From Isochrysis galbana (Eukaryota; Haptophyta; Isochrysidales; Isochrysidaceae), in assembly GCA_018136815.1 (NCBI GenBank), contig CM030936.1:3268474-3332473 (forward strand): a stretch of DNA of 64,000 nucleotides, read 5' to 3'. The notes under the pieces were generated by a model that searched no databases, was not told the origin of the DNA, and worked only from the letters and a program-made list of their open reading frames with translations. Shown here piece after piece: positions 21,523 to 31,660 of this stretch. A program made the translations under genes and the position numbers. The stretch's first letter is position 1. The number at the start of each line of letters is the position of its first letter.

Positions 21523-23687
21523 TTATGCGGCGTCGGAGTACAGCTGGCGTTGGCGCAGCACGTCTGTGCGCGTGACGAGGCCGAGCAAACGCCCGGCTTC
21601 TGAGACAACCGGCAAGCGGCCAACGCTCCCCTCGAGCAAGATCTCCTCTAGTTCATCAAGAGGTGTCTCTTGCGTCACCTGACAAGCATCCGGTGAAGGA
21701 ATCGTCCATGGTAAATTTCAAAGTATACAACAAACGATCGCGATTGGCCGCGGCTTCGGAAAGAGTGGCTTCCTTGGAGGATTGTTCTTTGGGGTGGGGG
21801 GAGGGGGCGATCGGATCGATAGCCTCGTGTGACACCCCCCTCCTCCGGACTTGTGCTGGGCTCTCAAAGTTTAGAATCCTCTGGAGTATACTCACCGTGA
21901 TGACATCTCGGCGCATCCAACTCTTTACTCTCTGCGAGCCTTTGGACGCCTGCAGAGCTTTCATAACATCCCGATACTTGAGCATCCCTAAGAAGGTGCC
22001 CTCGGTGTCCACAACCGGCGCCGCCTTCCGCTGCACGCGGAGCATGAAGGCTCGAGCGTCGTCCATCGTCTCGTCCGGCGAACACGCAAAGACACGCGTG
22101 GTCATTAGATCTCCTGCGGTTACTTGCTGCGGAACCTGTGCGAGGACAAGGCTGTGCGCCTTGTCGAGCGCCGCGAGCGCCTCCTGCTTCGCCTCGTCGC
22201 CCTTGGAGGAGAGGCGGAATGATGCTGCAGCGGCAGCGGGATGGCCGCCGCCTTCCCATGTGCGCATCACAGCGTTGAGATCAACGCTCTTGGCGCGCGC
22301 AGAAGCCCGACCAATAAGCGAGATGAAGACCTGAGGAGTAGCAACATGATTATTTATGAGCTTTACCAACTGCGTGCACCTCCCGAACGGATACGGGGTG
22401 GGGGCTAGGTCGCACTTCGGCCGTGGCCAGTGGGCGAAGGTTGCGGCGAGACACGCATAACGACAAGACCCTGCCACTCCGAGGCATACATCCATAATAC
22501 GTTGCTAAGTGTACCTGAGCCTTCGCATTTTCGTGAGTCACTGCCAAGAGCACCACGTCTAGGCCCATGAGCGATAGCAGCTCCTCCGCCACGGCTGCCA
22601 TGCCCGCCATAAAGCCACGCCCGGAATCCAGGTGCACACGGCCCACCTGCAGGCCTTCGTGCACGCAACGGCTTGTCTCAAAGAGGGCATTGCTCAGTAC
22701 ATCCCTTTGCGCAGCACTCAACCTGCCATGTCCGAATTCGGCAATCGCATGTTGTGACGCCCCGTTTTCCATCAACCATACTAGGGCGTGACCATCGCGA
22801 GGAGTCGTGTCTGCATAGCTCAGCCCCCCCGTATCTGCGCGGATGCCCAACGCAAAGAGCGTTGCCTCAGCCTGAGAGAGAGTCAAACGGCCCGCCGCAT
22901 ATCCTACGCTGCCACCGCCGACGGCCGCATCGTGCCCTTGTGTTGCGGCGTTGGCGGTGGCTGCGGCTGCTGCAGCCGCGGCCGCAACCACGGCAGAGCT
23001 ATCAGCTGCCGGGCTGGCAAAAGTTCCCTTCCGCTCTGCGTGTTGGCGCAGTCTTTCCACGAGGACAGTCGTGGCTGATCCGACTGGCTCGAGCACAAGC
23101 TCGTCCGCTGAGATATCACCAGAAACCTCGAGGTGATGGTCGTATACAGCAACATGAGAAGCGTGGGAGAGCCAAGCGGCAGCAGGACCAAGCCGATCGC
23201 GGCTTTGCGTGTCGACAATGCCAACAGCATGTAGGTCCTCAGGATTGATCGTCGAGAAGCCACGCACGGGTAAGAGGTGCTTGTGGTAGGCGAGGAAACG
23301 CGCAACCAGCGGATTGACGCCACGGGGAAGCACAACGTGTGTGGGAAGCTCAGGCCGCTCCAGGCCCCACAGCTTGGCGAGGGCAACGGCCGCAGCGAGT
23401 GAGTCGAAGTCGGTGTTGGTGTGTGTGAGGACCACATTGCACGGCTCGGCGTGGAGCGGACGCTCTGCAGTTGCGGCAGCACCGGAATTCACTGCCTTCT
23501 GCTTGGACGAGGGGCGGCGCTTGCCCTTTTTCGCCGTGCGTCCAGCTTCCTCGGCAGCAGACGCGACGACTTGCGAAAGGCGTGCCCTCGCCATCGGCTC
23601 TGGCCTGCGGAGGGCCTGTGGAAGAAGGGTTTGGATACAGAGGCCGGATCCGGCAGCGGCAGCGGCAAGAACGAGCGCGGTCCTCAT
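21523..23687 (-). CDS. DHH-DHHA1 phosphoesterase with CBS pair
   Basis: Three exons (23687-22515, 22330-21896, 21678-21523) encode 587 residues with matching phases. After a hydrophobic, alanine-rich N-terminus that may be a targeting peptide come the DHH motifs HTNTDFDSL (89-97), GIVDTQSRD and VYDHH. DHHA1 follows, with GGGHPAAA at 418-425. Two CBS motifs end the protein: MTTRVFACSPDETMDDA..GMLKYRDV and VTQETPLDELEEI..GLVTRTDVL. This order matches the N-terminal half of bacterial and algal proteins in which the CBS pair leads into a class II poly(A) polymerase/tRNA nucleotidyltransferase. Here the protein stops after CBS2. A phosphodiesterase acting on small nucleotides or short RNA, with CBS nucleotide sensing, is inferred. 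An alanine run (about residues 235-250) is an insertion. Confidence 0.85.
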
Positions 23688-23699
23688 GCTGTCAAAGGC

Positions 23700-24060
23700 T
23701 TTCGAGGGAGGGGAAGAGGGGAGAGGAGGTAGGGTAGAGAGAACGGGGGAGCAGAGAGCGCAGGGAAGGCTGCGCGTGCGGAGGAGTCTGGTGGGGGGGG
23801 GGGGGAGAGGGAGGGAGGGAGGGGGAGAGAAAGGAGCGAGGAGGGAGGGGGGCGAGGAGGGGGAGGGAGGCGAGGAGGAAGAGCGAAAGACGAGACGAGA
23901 CGAGTAATGTCAAGCAAGACAAGAGAGAAGAGGAGAGAGAACAGACAAGAGAGAGAAAGCGAGAGACGGGGGGAGGGAGGGAGGGAGAGAGAGAGAGGGA
24001 GGGAGAGAGGGAGGGAGATAGAGAGAGAGAGAGGGAGAGGGAGGGAGGGAGAGAGAGAGA

Positions 24061-24099
<39 letters not shown>

Positions 24100-24276
24100 T
24101 GAGTGTGAGTGTGAGAGGAGGGAATGGAGGGAGGGAGAGATGAAGACAGGGTCGTCACTATTTGTAGACACCTCGTATGGCGAGAGAGGCCCTGCCCTCC
24201 CCCCCCCCCCCCCCCCCTCACGGCCTCTTGACGAGCGAACGAGAGAGCGCGAGCGGGGCACCCCTCCCCCCCCCCC

Positions 24277-24307
<31 letters not shown>

Positions 24308-24320
24308 ACCCACACAGCAC
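23700..24320. repeat. Purine-rich (GA/GGGA) tract with poly-C and CA runs
   Basis: The plus strand is almost pure purine from about 23700 to 24140, then has C runs (24198-24218, 24264-24294) and a CA repeat (24294-24318). It lies just upstream of the minus-strand DHH-CBS start, so on that gene's coding strand it is a CT-rich 5' region. The long serine/leucine frames across it are artefacts. Confidence 0.7.
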
Positions 24321-25140
24321 TCGGAAGCGGCCGTGAGCGCCCCCTTCCCCTCTCCCTTCCCCCCACACCTTTACAACTAATAATCAAGGGGGAATACAAG
24401 GAAACGCAAGCCGAGAGCACTCAGTAACCTGCCAGTTGTGCAAAAATAGTTTGATTAAGCCTCGTATGTGTCTAAAAATGGATTTTTGGGTCCTGGCGCA
24501 GGTTTGCGAGCCCCCCCCCCCCCCCACCCCCCGCCCCTGAAGACCCCCCACCCCTCCCCGCGAAGTCTTGGGGGTTGGGGGGGGGGGGGGGGGGAGACGC
24601 CCGTGCCCCCGTGCTCCCCAAATTTCGATCAATTTTTTATTTTGAGCGCAACCCCAACTGTTACCAAAAAATTCTCGAAAGTCTGGCGTTTGCCAACCGT
24701 CGACACCGCCGGCCGCCGGGCCAAAAAAATGGGAATTTTGTCACGTCGGCGCGCGCGCGCGCGAAAGAATAGGGAGCTGAGACTCGGAGGGTCGTCTAGT
24801 TAGGGCATATGGAGGTGTCATCCATGCATTTTTTTGCCATAAGAAAGCGATCATGAGAATCCGATTTTTACTGTCCCCACCTCTAGCGACGCACCATTCA
24901 GCGTGGATCAGCGCGGCAGAGTCTGACATGGGGCAGAGCCAGCCTCCGTCCCATATTCGACGGAACGCGACCTTCAGAAAACCAACGGGGGACAATTATT
25001 GAAGGGTCATGGCCATTCGAAAGGTCCTTCGAAGGGGTCGCCGCCCGCGGCGCAGAGAGAGTGCTTATGATCTTATGATGGCCCCCCATCTGATCTATTT
25101 CTGGAGGAATGCCGCCCGCTGCAGACGTGTCGTCGGCGGG
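24321..25140. other. Intergenic, no gene seen
   Basis: Contains C and G runs at 24510-24535 and 24575-24594 that could pair, and a (GC)n stretch at 24750-24764. No coding motif recognised. Confidence 0.4.
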
Positions 25141-25345
25141 CCGTGGACGATGGGAAGGAGAGGAGAGAGAGGAAGAGAGAACCTGAGAGGAAGGGGAGAG
25201 ACACACGGGGGAGGGTGAAAGGAAGACAGAGAAGAAGAGAGAGAGAGAGAGAGAAGAGGAGAGAGTAGAGCCTCGAGAGATAGAGGAGAGAGAGACACGG
25301 AGGAGAGGAGAAGAAAGGGAGGAGAGAGAGATAGGGGCAGGGAGG
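25141..25345. promoter_or_regulatory. GA-rich tract directly upstream of the sulfotransferase start
   Basis: A purine-rich run (GA, GGA and GAA units) of about 200 bp ends about 15 bp before the ATG at 25360. Promoter or 5' UTR function is inferred from its position, which recurs at other genes here. Confidence 0.4.
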
Positions 25346-25359
25346 CGCTGTAGGTGCCC

Positions 25360-27038
25360 ATGTCGGTGGTCTCTTGGGGCCTACTGCTCTTGAGCGGGCA
25401 CCCGACGCCGCGGCGGCGGCGGCCACCCGACGAGGTGGATGTGGGCCGTTTTCGCTGCGCCGCCGGACCCTATGCCGACGCCTCCACGCAGCGCAAGCGC
25501 TCAGCTGAGCTGCAGGCCCACGTGGGGCGGGCGATGGCCGCTGGGCTGCTGCCCACGCTGCTCGACGCCACGCCGCGTGCGGTGCAGAACCTCTCACTCT
25601 TCTACACACGCGAGTCGGTCGCTTGGCCAAAGCCGCCGCGCTGTAGACGCAGGCAGGCCGAAGTCTGCGAGATCAACCCACACTTCTGCCTTGCGTTGCC
25701 GTCTGGAAACTCGCCGCGCTCGAGCCTTGTTGCCAGCAAGTACCACTTCGAGATGCGGCAGGTGTGGAAAGTGGCATCGTCGTCACTCGCCTCCTTCTTC
25801 TTCTGCAACATGTGGCCCGACCTCGAACTGCTCAAGGTTGGGCCCGGAACGGCACCGCCTCGGAAAGGTGCGCTGCGCGCGCTCCGCTCGTGATTGCCAC
25901 AGCCGTACAAATCGCAGCGGCAGCCAGCAGCCGAAGGATGACGTCTGACCTCGCGTTCTCTATCCTTGTCGCCACAGCGGACGACACAATTGTCGCATTT
26001 CCCTCGCGCGAACCTATCACACGATTTATTGGCGCCGTAGTGGAGGTGAGTGTGTCTCTCACTGGAGTGGTGAGCAGGAGATGTTGCAGAACGCATTGCT
26101 TGCTTGAAGTCTCAACACGCCGGCGCGTCTTCGTCGAGGGATGCGTTTCCATCGCAAGGAGAGTTTCACGGTCACGGAAGTCTCGCGACGCCCACCGTCA
26201 ATAGAAGCCGTGCTTGAATCCACACTTTGTTCGCAACCGCCCCAAACCCGCGCGTAGCTTTCGATTCAAGCTCTCCTCCTCCCCTCCCTCCTGTCGGCGC
26301 CAGGTGTTGGCGCGCTTGCTTGCGCATGTCTCGCCTGGCGGGCAGCAGATGCCTGATTCTATGTACGTCGAGCCCGACGGCCCGATGTCGGCTGGGCTCC
26401 TTGCTCGGACAACTAGCTGGTTTGAACCGCTTCGACGCCTCAATGCCACCATTCATGTGCATGATGGGCAGCGGCTGGCAGCCAGCATCGCTCCCGAGGC
26501 TCGCCTACAAGCTCTAGAAGATTTGGTATCAGGATTCATTAGCGACCTTGAGTGCTCAATCATATACTCCGCCTCGGAGCACTTGAGCTCACAAGCATCG
26601 TTCGTGACCAGCGGTTTTGAAGCGCTGTCCCATTTGGACTTCCATGTGAGGCTCTCGCACATTGAGGAGGATCTCATTAGGTTAAGTCAGAAGATTGGCT
26701 ATGTGGCTGTCAATGCATCCAGGATGGTGGAACCACACGTTGATGCTGGCATGGCACACATGGGTTGGAAATGCGCTCTCGGCCACGAGAACGAGGCGAG
26801 TGCCAAGGGCAAGATCATGTTTGTGGACCAGGATGATATTGCCGCAGTTTTGCGACGCTCCCCGCAGCTTGTGCAGAGGCTGTGCACGGTCTACATGCAA
26901 GACTTCGTCTGCTTGGGTTACGATCTGCCGCCTGAATGTCAGGATGGGAAGGAATTGCAGTGGCTCGAGGCTGCTCCTCAAGGCTTTGTCAAGCAAAGTA
27001 GAAGCTTCCGGCCGGGGTTTCAAGATCGTCAGGGATGA
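25360..27038 (+). CDS. PAPS-dependent sulfotransferase (carbohydrate type)
   Basis: Exons 25360-25867, 25978-26045 and 26304-27038 give 436 residues, with introns of 110 and 258 nt and matching phases. The 5'-phosphosulfate loop is seen as KVASSS (137-142). The 3'-phosphate site is REPITRF (180-186), the usual 'RdPxxRf', split from the first exon by the intron. The C-terminal QRLCTVYMQDFVCLGYDLPPEC matches the closing motif of carbohydrate sulfotransferases of the Golgi 2-O/chondroitin type. Residues 3-12 are hydrophobic, compatible with a short signal anchor. It probably transfers sulfate from PAPS to a polysaccharide or glycolipid in the Golgi; the acceptor cannot be told. The small middle exon of 68 nt is supported by phase and motif. 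Confidence 0.85.
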
Positions 27039-27056
27039 ATTGGAGCAGATTTATGC

Positions 27057-27362
27057 GGGCCTAAGACATTCCCTGTAGCTCCAGGGAAGCGTCTAGTGTG
27101 CTACGCCTCTTTTTCGAAACATTCGCGACGCGGCACTTACTCGCTGTTCACTTTGGCAATCGGCTCGGCTTCAACGGCTTGTTGTTGTTGCCATGCTTAG
27201 CCGTGTGACGGGCCTAAGAAGTTCCCTAGCTCCAAGGAAGCTTCTAGTATGTCGCGCATCTTTTTCGAAACATTCGCGTTGCGGTACTTGCTCGCTGCGC
27301 ACTTTGGCAATAGGCTCGCCCCTTTGATCGCTTGTTCTTGTTGCCATGCTTAGCCTTGTGAA
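27057..27362. repeat. Tandem duplication, two units of about 153 bp
   Basis: Two diverged copies start at 27057 (gggcctaagacattcc) and 27210 (gggcctaagaagttcc). They share 'tttttcgaaacattcgcg' and the end 'ttgttgccatgcttagcc'. It lies in the 3' region of the sulfotransferase gene. Confidence 0.85.
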
Positions 27363-28169
27363 CTATTATCATCTACTGACGTCGTCCATCTTCACCATTT
27401 ACCCTGATCATTGTCGTGCATGCGAGCTGTCATAGACTCTCCGTGCTCGTGGCTTGTGATTTGTCATTCGTGCTACTATACTACTACGACTACTTGTTGT
27501 GTTGTTGATCTGGAGACAAATCACGCCTGAGGCGCGGCCACATTAGTGGATCGACACTCACGCGTAAAGAGACACCGGAACTCGACATACACACCCGTGA
27601 CATAACCAACCCAAGCACTATAAGTCAGACACACACACCGACCATTCTAAAGGCCTGCCCATGGCAACTGACTAAAAAGTCAGTTGCCAAATGCAGCTTA
27701 GATGTTAAGGAACCGATCCCCCCGCGGGCGCGACCGCAAATTCTCTACGGGTAGAGCGTGAGCGCGCGTGACGGAGGGGGGGAGATGGGGGGCGAATCGC
27801 ACCATTTCTAGGCGAAGATTTTCGTGGCGGCAGGGTGGCCCCCCCCTGGAGTTTTTTTATTGTTTATTGAGCATCGCGCCACAGTCAAAAAATGCAGCCC
27901 AACTATCAACCCTGCAACCCTGACTATTAGTTAAAACGCCAATGTTTTGACCGCCCTACACTAGGGGCTAGGGGCGGAGCGCGCCGGGTGGGCGCGCCGC
28001 TGCGCAGCCGAATCATACCCCCCCTACCCCTACTACCCCACCTTCACCCCCCCCCCCTTCCCGTGCGTGGCGACCACGAGTAAAAACAGTAGAGCGCTTG
28101 TGAGTCAGAGTTGAGGGCTTGCCGGGCTTGTGGCTTGTGACTTGTGAGTGAGGGCTCAAACAATGCGAC
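27363..28169. other. Intergenic; contains a perfect 12-bp-stem hairpin
   Basis: No gene recognised. A hairpin at 27662-27689 pairs tggcaactgact with agtcagttgcca around an aaaa loop. Short G and C runs lie at 27770-27850 and 28018-28060. Confidence 0.5.
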
Positions 28170-28416
28170 AACGGCCGTCAGCCCGAGACCATAAACTTCG
28201 GTTTATGGATTTGACGAATGCAAAGCTTGTGGCATTACAATGAACAATGAACGACTTCTAAAGATGAAGACCATAGCTCATGGCATGCTGCATGCACTCC
28301 TCTCCTAGAACTGATGAGCTAGCATTGCTTGTGGGGTATATGCAGGGGTAAGTTAATGCGCATGCGCAAAGCACGCGCCCATCCATCCATACCTCGTTCG
28401 AGAGGGAGGGGGGGGG

Positions 28417-28575
<159 letters not shown>

Positions 28576-28950
28576 TTGCGGGTAGGGGGGGTTGTACACT
28601 TCCCCTTGTTCATTTCCCGCCCTTTTAGGTTTTCCTGCGCGACTCCATCGCCATTGTCACGCCCCGATCCCCTCCTTCCTCGCCCGTCCCCGATAGGATC
28701 CCCCCTCTTCCCCCGCGGGCGTTCCCCCCCTTTTCCCTCTTTCCCCGTTCCCCCCCCCGAGTGTTTCCTTGAGTCTCTGGCCCCGTTTCATCCGTTCCTT
28801 GTCTTGAGTGTTTTCTCTTTCCCGCGCGTGGCTCTCCCCCCCCCCGCGCGTCTTCTCTCTTCGGCCGTCTCTCGCTCAGCGCCACCGCTCGAGCGCCCTT
28901 GTGCCTTGCTCCATCCGCTTCTGTGCTCCCTTCGCGTCCCGCGTGTCCCC

Positions 28951-29958
28951 ATGTCGACCGAGGGTGACCCCCCGCTCTCAGCCTCTCCTGCGTGTCCCTT
29001 CCCCGCCCGTGCCGTTCCGTCCCCCATGCTCCCATCGGGCTGTACAACTCATGTTACATCTCACAACCCCCACATTCCCTCGCACACCACAGCCACAGTT
29101 CCACTCACCTCCTCACATGGTAGCGGAGGCGTGCCATCCACGCCCTCCCACCCAGCACCACACCCTCACCCTCCCACCACTGCCGCTCCCGACCCACCGA
29201 TCTTCAACCCACCCATGCACCCCTGCCTCACACAACATCCACCCAGCTCCACCCAATACCCACCCATGACTCCACACCAACCACACCTGCCCACCCCTCC
29301 CGCCACCACGCCAGCCCAACCCTCGTTCTACTCCCCCCTCCCCACAGCCTACCCACCCACGCCCCACCCCTTCCATTTCCCCCCGCCCACCTCCTCCGGC
29401 GTTCCCTCCCATTCCGCAAACCTCCCCTCCTTTCCTTCTCCAGCAGCACAATTCCCAACCGCTCCTCCGCAACAACCGCATCACCCTCACCACCTCTCCC
29501 CTCCACCCGACGCCCCGGTCCCCACCACCCCCCTCATCCACTCCGGCCTCTACTCCCTTCCCCCGTACTCCACCCCGGCCCCTTCGCCTCTCCAGCTCTA
29601 CAACCACCACCTCTCGCAACCCGCTCACCACTTCACTCACCCCAACCTCGACCCCGCCAACACCCAGCCCTTTTCGCCCTCCGTCTACTACCCCACCGTT
29701 CCGAGCTACCACAACGCCCCGGCCGAGGCCTCCCTCGCCGCCGCCATAGCGCACCACCTTCAACAAATCCAGCCCTTCCAGCCCACCCATCTCCCTCTCC
29801 AAACCCGTCCGCCAACGCCCATTTTGCCACCCCAACAACCCCCTCCCCTTCCCCCGAGCCCCCCCCTTCCGCCACCACCACGGTGCCGCCGCCTCCGCCC
29901 CCACGACAACCGCCCGCCCCGCCATCGACGCCGCCGCCGCCGTCGTTCATTCATTTAA
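28951..29958 (+). CDS. Proline/histidine-rich hypothetical protein (335 aa)
   Basis: An uninterrupted frame of 335 residues from the ATG at 28951 (MSTEGDPPLS). Composition is dominated by P, H, T and S with scattered Y and F, ending in an arginine-rich tail. A one-base shift near the end would give a different tail (PPPPSFIHLTN), so the terminus may be frame-shifted. No domain is recognisable; it looks intrinsically disordered. Its position between perfect inverted repeats suggests either element cargo or a Gag-like low-complexity product. The frame is not a simple dinucleotide artefact, but expression is unproven. Confidence 0.35.
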   Translation: MSTEGDPPLSASPACPFPARAVPSPMLPSGCTTHVTSHNPHIPSHTTATVPLTSSHGSGGVPSTPSHPAPHPHPPTTAAPDPPIFNPPMHPCLTQHPPSSTQYPPMTPHQPHLPTPPATTPAQPSFYSPLPTAYPPTPHPFHFPPPTSSGVPSHSANLPSFPSPAAQFPTAPPQQPHHPHHLSPPPDAPVPTTPLIHSGLYSLPPYSTPAPSPLQLYNHHLSQPAHHFTHPNLDPANTQPFSPSVYYPTVPSYHNAPAEASLAAAIAHHLQQIQPFQPTHLPLQTRPPTPILPPQQPPPLPPSPPLPPPPRCRRLRPHDNRPPRHRRRRRRRSFI

Positions 29959-30236
29959 CAAATGTTGCTGAGATATATGTGGTGTGTGAAATGATTGTAT
30001 GATTGCTTGGAACGAGATGTACATCTACATGTGCTAAGCAAACGCCATGATCATAGCAATGCACATTCGCAAATTTACATTGCAGCAGGTTGAAAATTTC
30101 ATTGCAAATACGCTCGTTTTATGAAATCGGGCTGACGGTTATGGTCTCGGGCTGACGGCCGTTCGACGGTTCTCTTCCTCTTCCTCTTCTAGAAGTCTTT
30201 TGGTGCTAGTGGCTAGTGGAAGTGGAACGTGCGCTG

Positions 30237-30272
30237 AGAGGGTGCAACTCGAGGTTCCCTTTTTTTGTCACA
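30237..30272. repeat. 35-bp repeat shared with 18343-18377 (inverted)
   Basis: Complement of the 18.3-kb copy (gagggtgcaactcgaggttc and onward through the T run to tgtcac). Confidence 0.65.
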
Positions 30273-30372
30273 CCCCTCCCGGCTTTTTAGGTATATAATT
30301 TCTACTGACCCCTAACTTCGCCCCTAACTCGGGGGTTGACCGCGCGCAAACAAACATAAACACGGGGACCCA

Positions 30373-30582
30373 TCAAGCGGAAGACGTCTTGTGTTTCGTT
30401 TGTGCCTCCCGTTTCAATATCGCCTCCGCATCAAAGGTCAGTTGCATTTTCTCCGTCTTATAAATATCAAAGCGAATATCCTTTGTCTTCCACAGTACCA
30501 AGAAGAGAAGAATGAACAGCGCGAAAACCACCCCGACCGCGATCCCGACCCCTTGTCGAACGACGCGTGCACGGCTTCCCAT
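30373..30582 (-). CDS. Small single-pass membrane protein (hypothetical)
   Basis: An ATG frame of 69 residues has a short basic N-terminus, one hydrophobic segment (about residues 12-31, VGIAVGVVFALFILLFLVLW) and a charged C-terminal tail. The composition is that of a real membrane anchor and not of the GC-biased shadow frames nearby. The family is not recognised. It could be a single exon or transposon-associated ORF. No neighbours give a functional hint. Confidence 0.35.
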   Translation of the reverse strand: MGSRARVVRQGVGIAVGVVFALFILLFLVLWKTKDIRFDIYKTEKMQLTFDAEAILKREAQTKHKTSSA

Positions 30583-30738
30583 GCTGGGGCCGATGCGTTT
30601 AGGCGTACCGGTTCCGTCTTACTTACATCTTTTGAATAAATCTCAGCTGTCGCACGTGGGGTGTATTTGTTTGCTCGGACAGTGCCTATGGCCTATGGCC
30701 GCTCTGGCGAGGGTCTGCGCGGCCAGGAGGCCAGCAGG

Positions 30739-30921
30739 CCTGGATGGGAAATACGGTGCAGGGGCCTGCAAATACAGCCAAATACATATGTATTTGGCCT
30801 CCGGCCAAATACATTTCAAATACATTCGAGGCCTACAACCCAGGACGCGCTTCAAATACAGCCAAATACATATGTATTTGGCCTCTAGCCAAATACGGTA
30901 AACACGTATTTCCCATCTAGG
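30739..30921. mobile_element. hAT-like MITE, copy 2
   Basis: Element of 183 bp with ends cctggatgggaaatacgg and cgtatttcccatctagg. The flanking octamers ccagcagg and cctgcagg differ at one position, a slightly decayed 8-bp duplication. The interior shares the aaatacatatgtattt palindromes of the other copies. Confidence 0.8.
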
Positions 30922-31660
30922 CCTGCAGGTACCCCCTCTCGCCATGCTGAGGCGGTGCCGCGCGTGATGGGGCAGCCCATCATGCGCAGCACCGTCATTT
31001 TGACGCCTCGCGGCCAGCCGCGCACTGCATGCGCGCGAGAGGCTGGCAGCAAAGCATGCCAGCAAGGGCGAGGTGGAGGGCGCAGGCGACGCCGCGCGAT
31101 CGCGCAGGGCTCTGTACTGCCTGTCCGGGGGTAACCGTGCCCGGGGAACGCAGGCGCGCGTCGCACAGCGCGACCTCTGGTGCACTTTTGTGGTCGACGG
31201 CGTCAATTTCGCACGTGGGTCTGTGTGTTGAATGAATGGCGTCGAAAATGTGCATATTTCTTATAAGATTCTGCCGGATATACCCATTTCCAGTGTAATA
31301 CCCTAAAAATCGTGTGATAAAACCTCAATCTTGACTAAGAGAATTTTCACCCTTAGAAGTTAAAAGGCGTGTTTGACTGCCCTACCCCTACCCATGGCCC
31401 ATGGCCATGGCGCGCGCATGGCGCATGGCGACCCGCCGCAGGGAGAGCGATGGGTGAGAGCGGAGAGAGGGAGAGGTTCGGAGAGAGAGTGATTTGCGAC
31501 CCCCCCCCCCCCATGAAGTGGTGCAATGTGCAATGTGCAAGATCAACAAGACACAGAGATGCAAAGATGCAAACGAAATCAGAAGTCAGAAGTCAGAAGA
31601 GAAGCGCAGCAGGCGGAGTGCGTGCGGCCCGTCATAGAAGTTAAAGGCGGTCGCGAGGCG
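30922..31660. other. Upstream region of the ARP8-like gene
   Basis: No gene recognised. Contains a short poly-C run (31501-31512) and, just upstream of the ARP8-like ATG, an alternative in-frame extension to 31526 lacking conserved features. Confidence 0.35.

Noticed and set aside
26140-26303. Extension of the sulfotransferase third exon upstream of 26304
   Set aside because: The open frame continues leftward, but the acceptor at 26303 and phase agreement with the 3'-phosphate-site exon fit the family; the extension adds no conserved residues.
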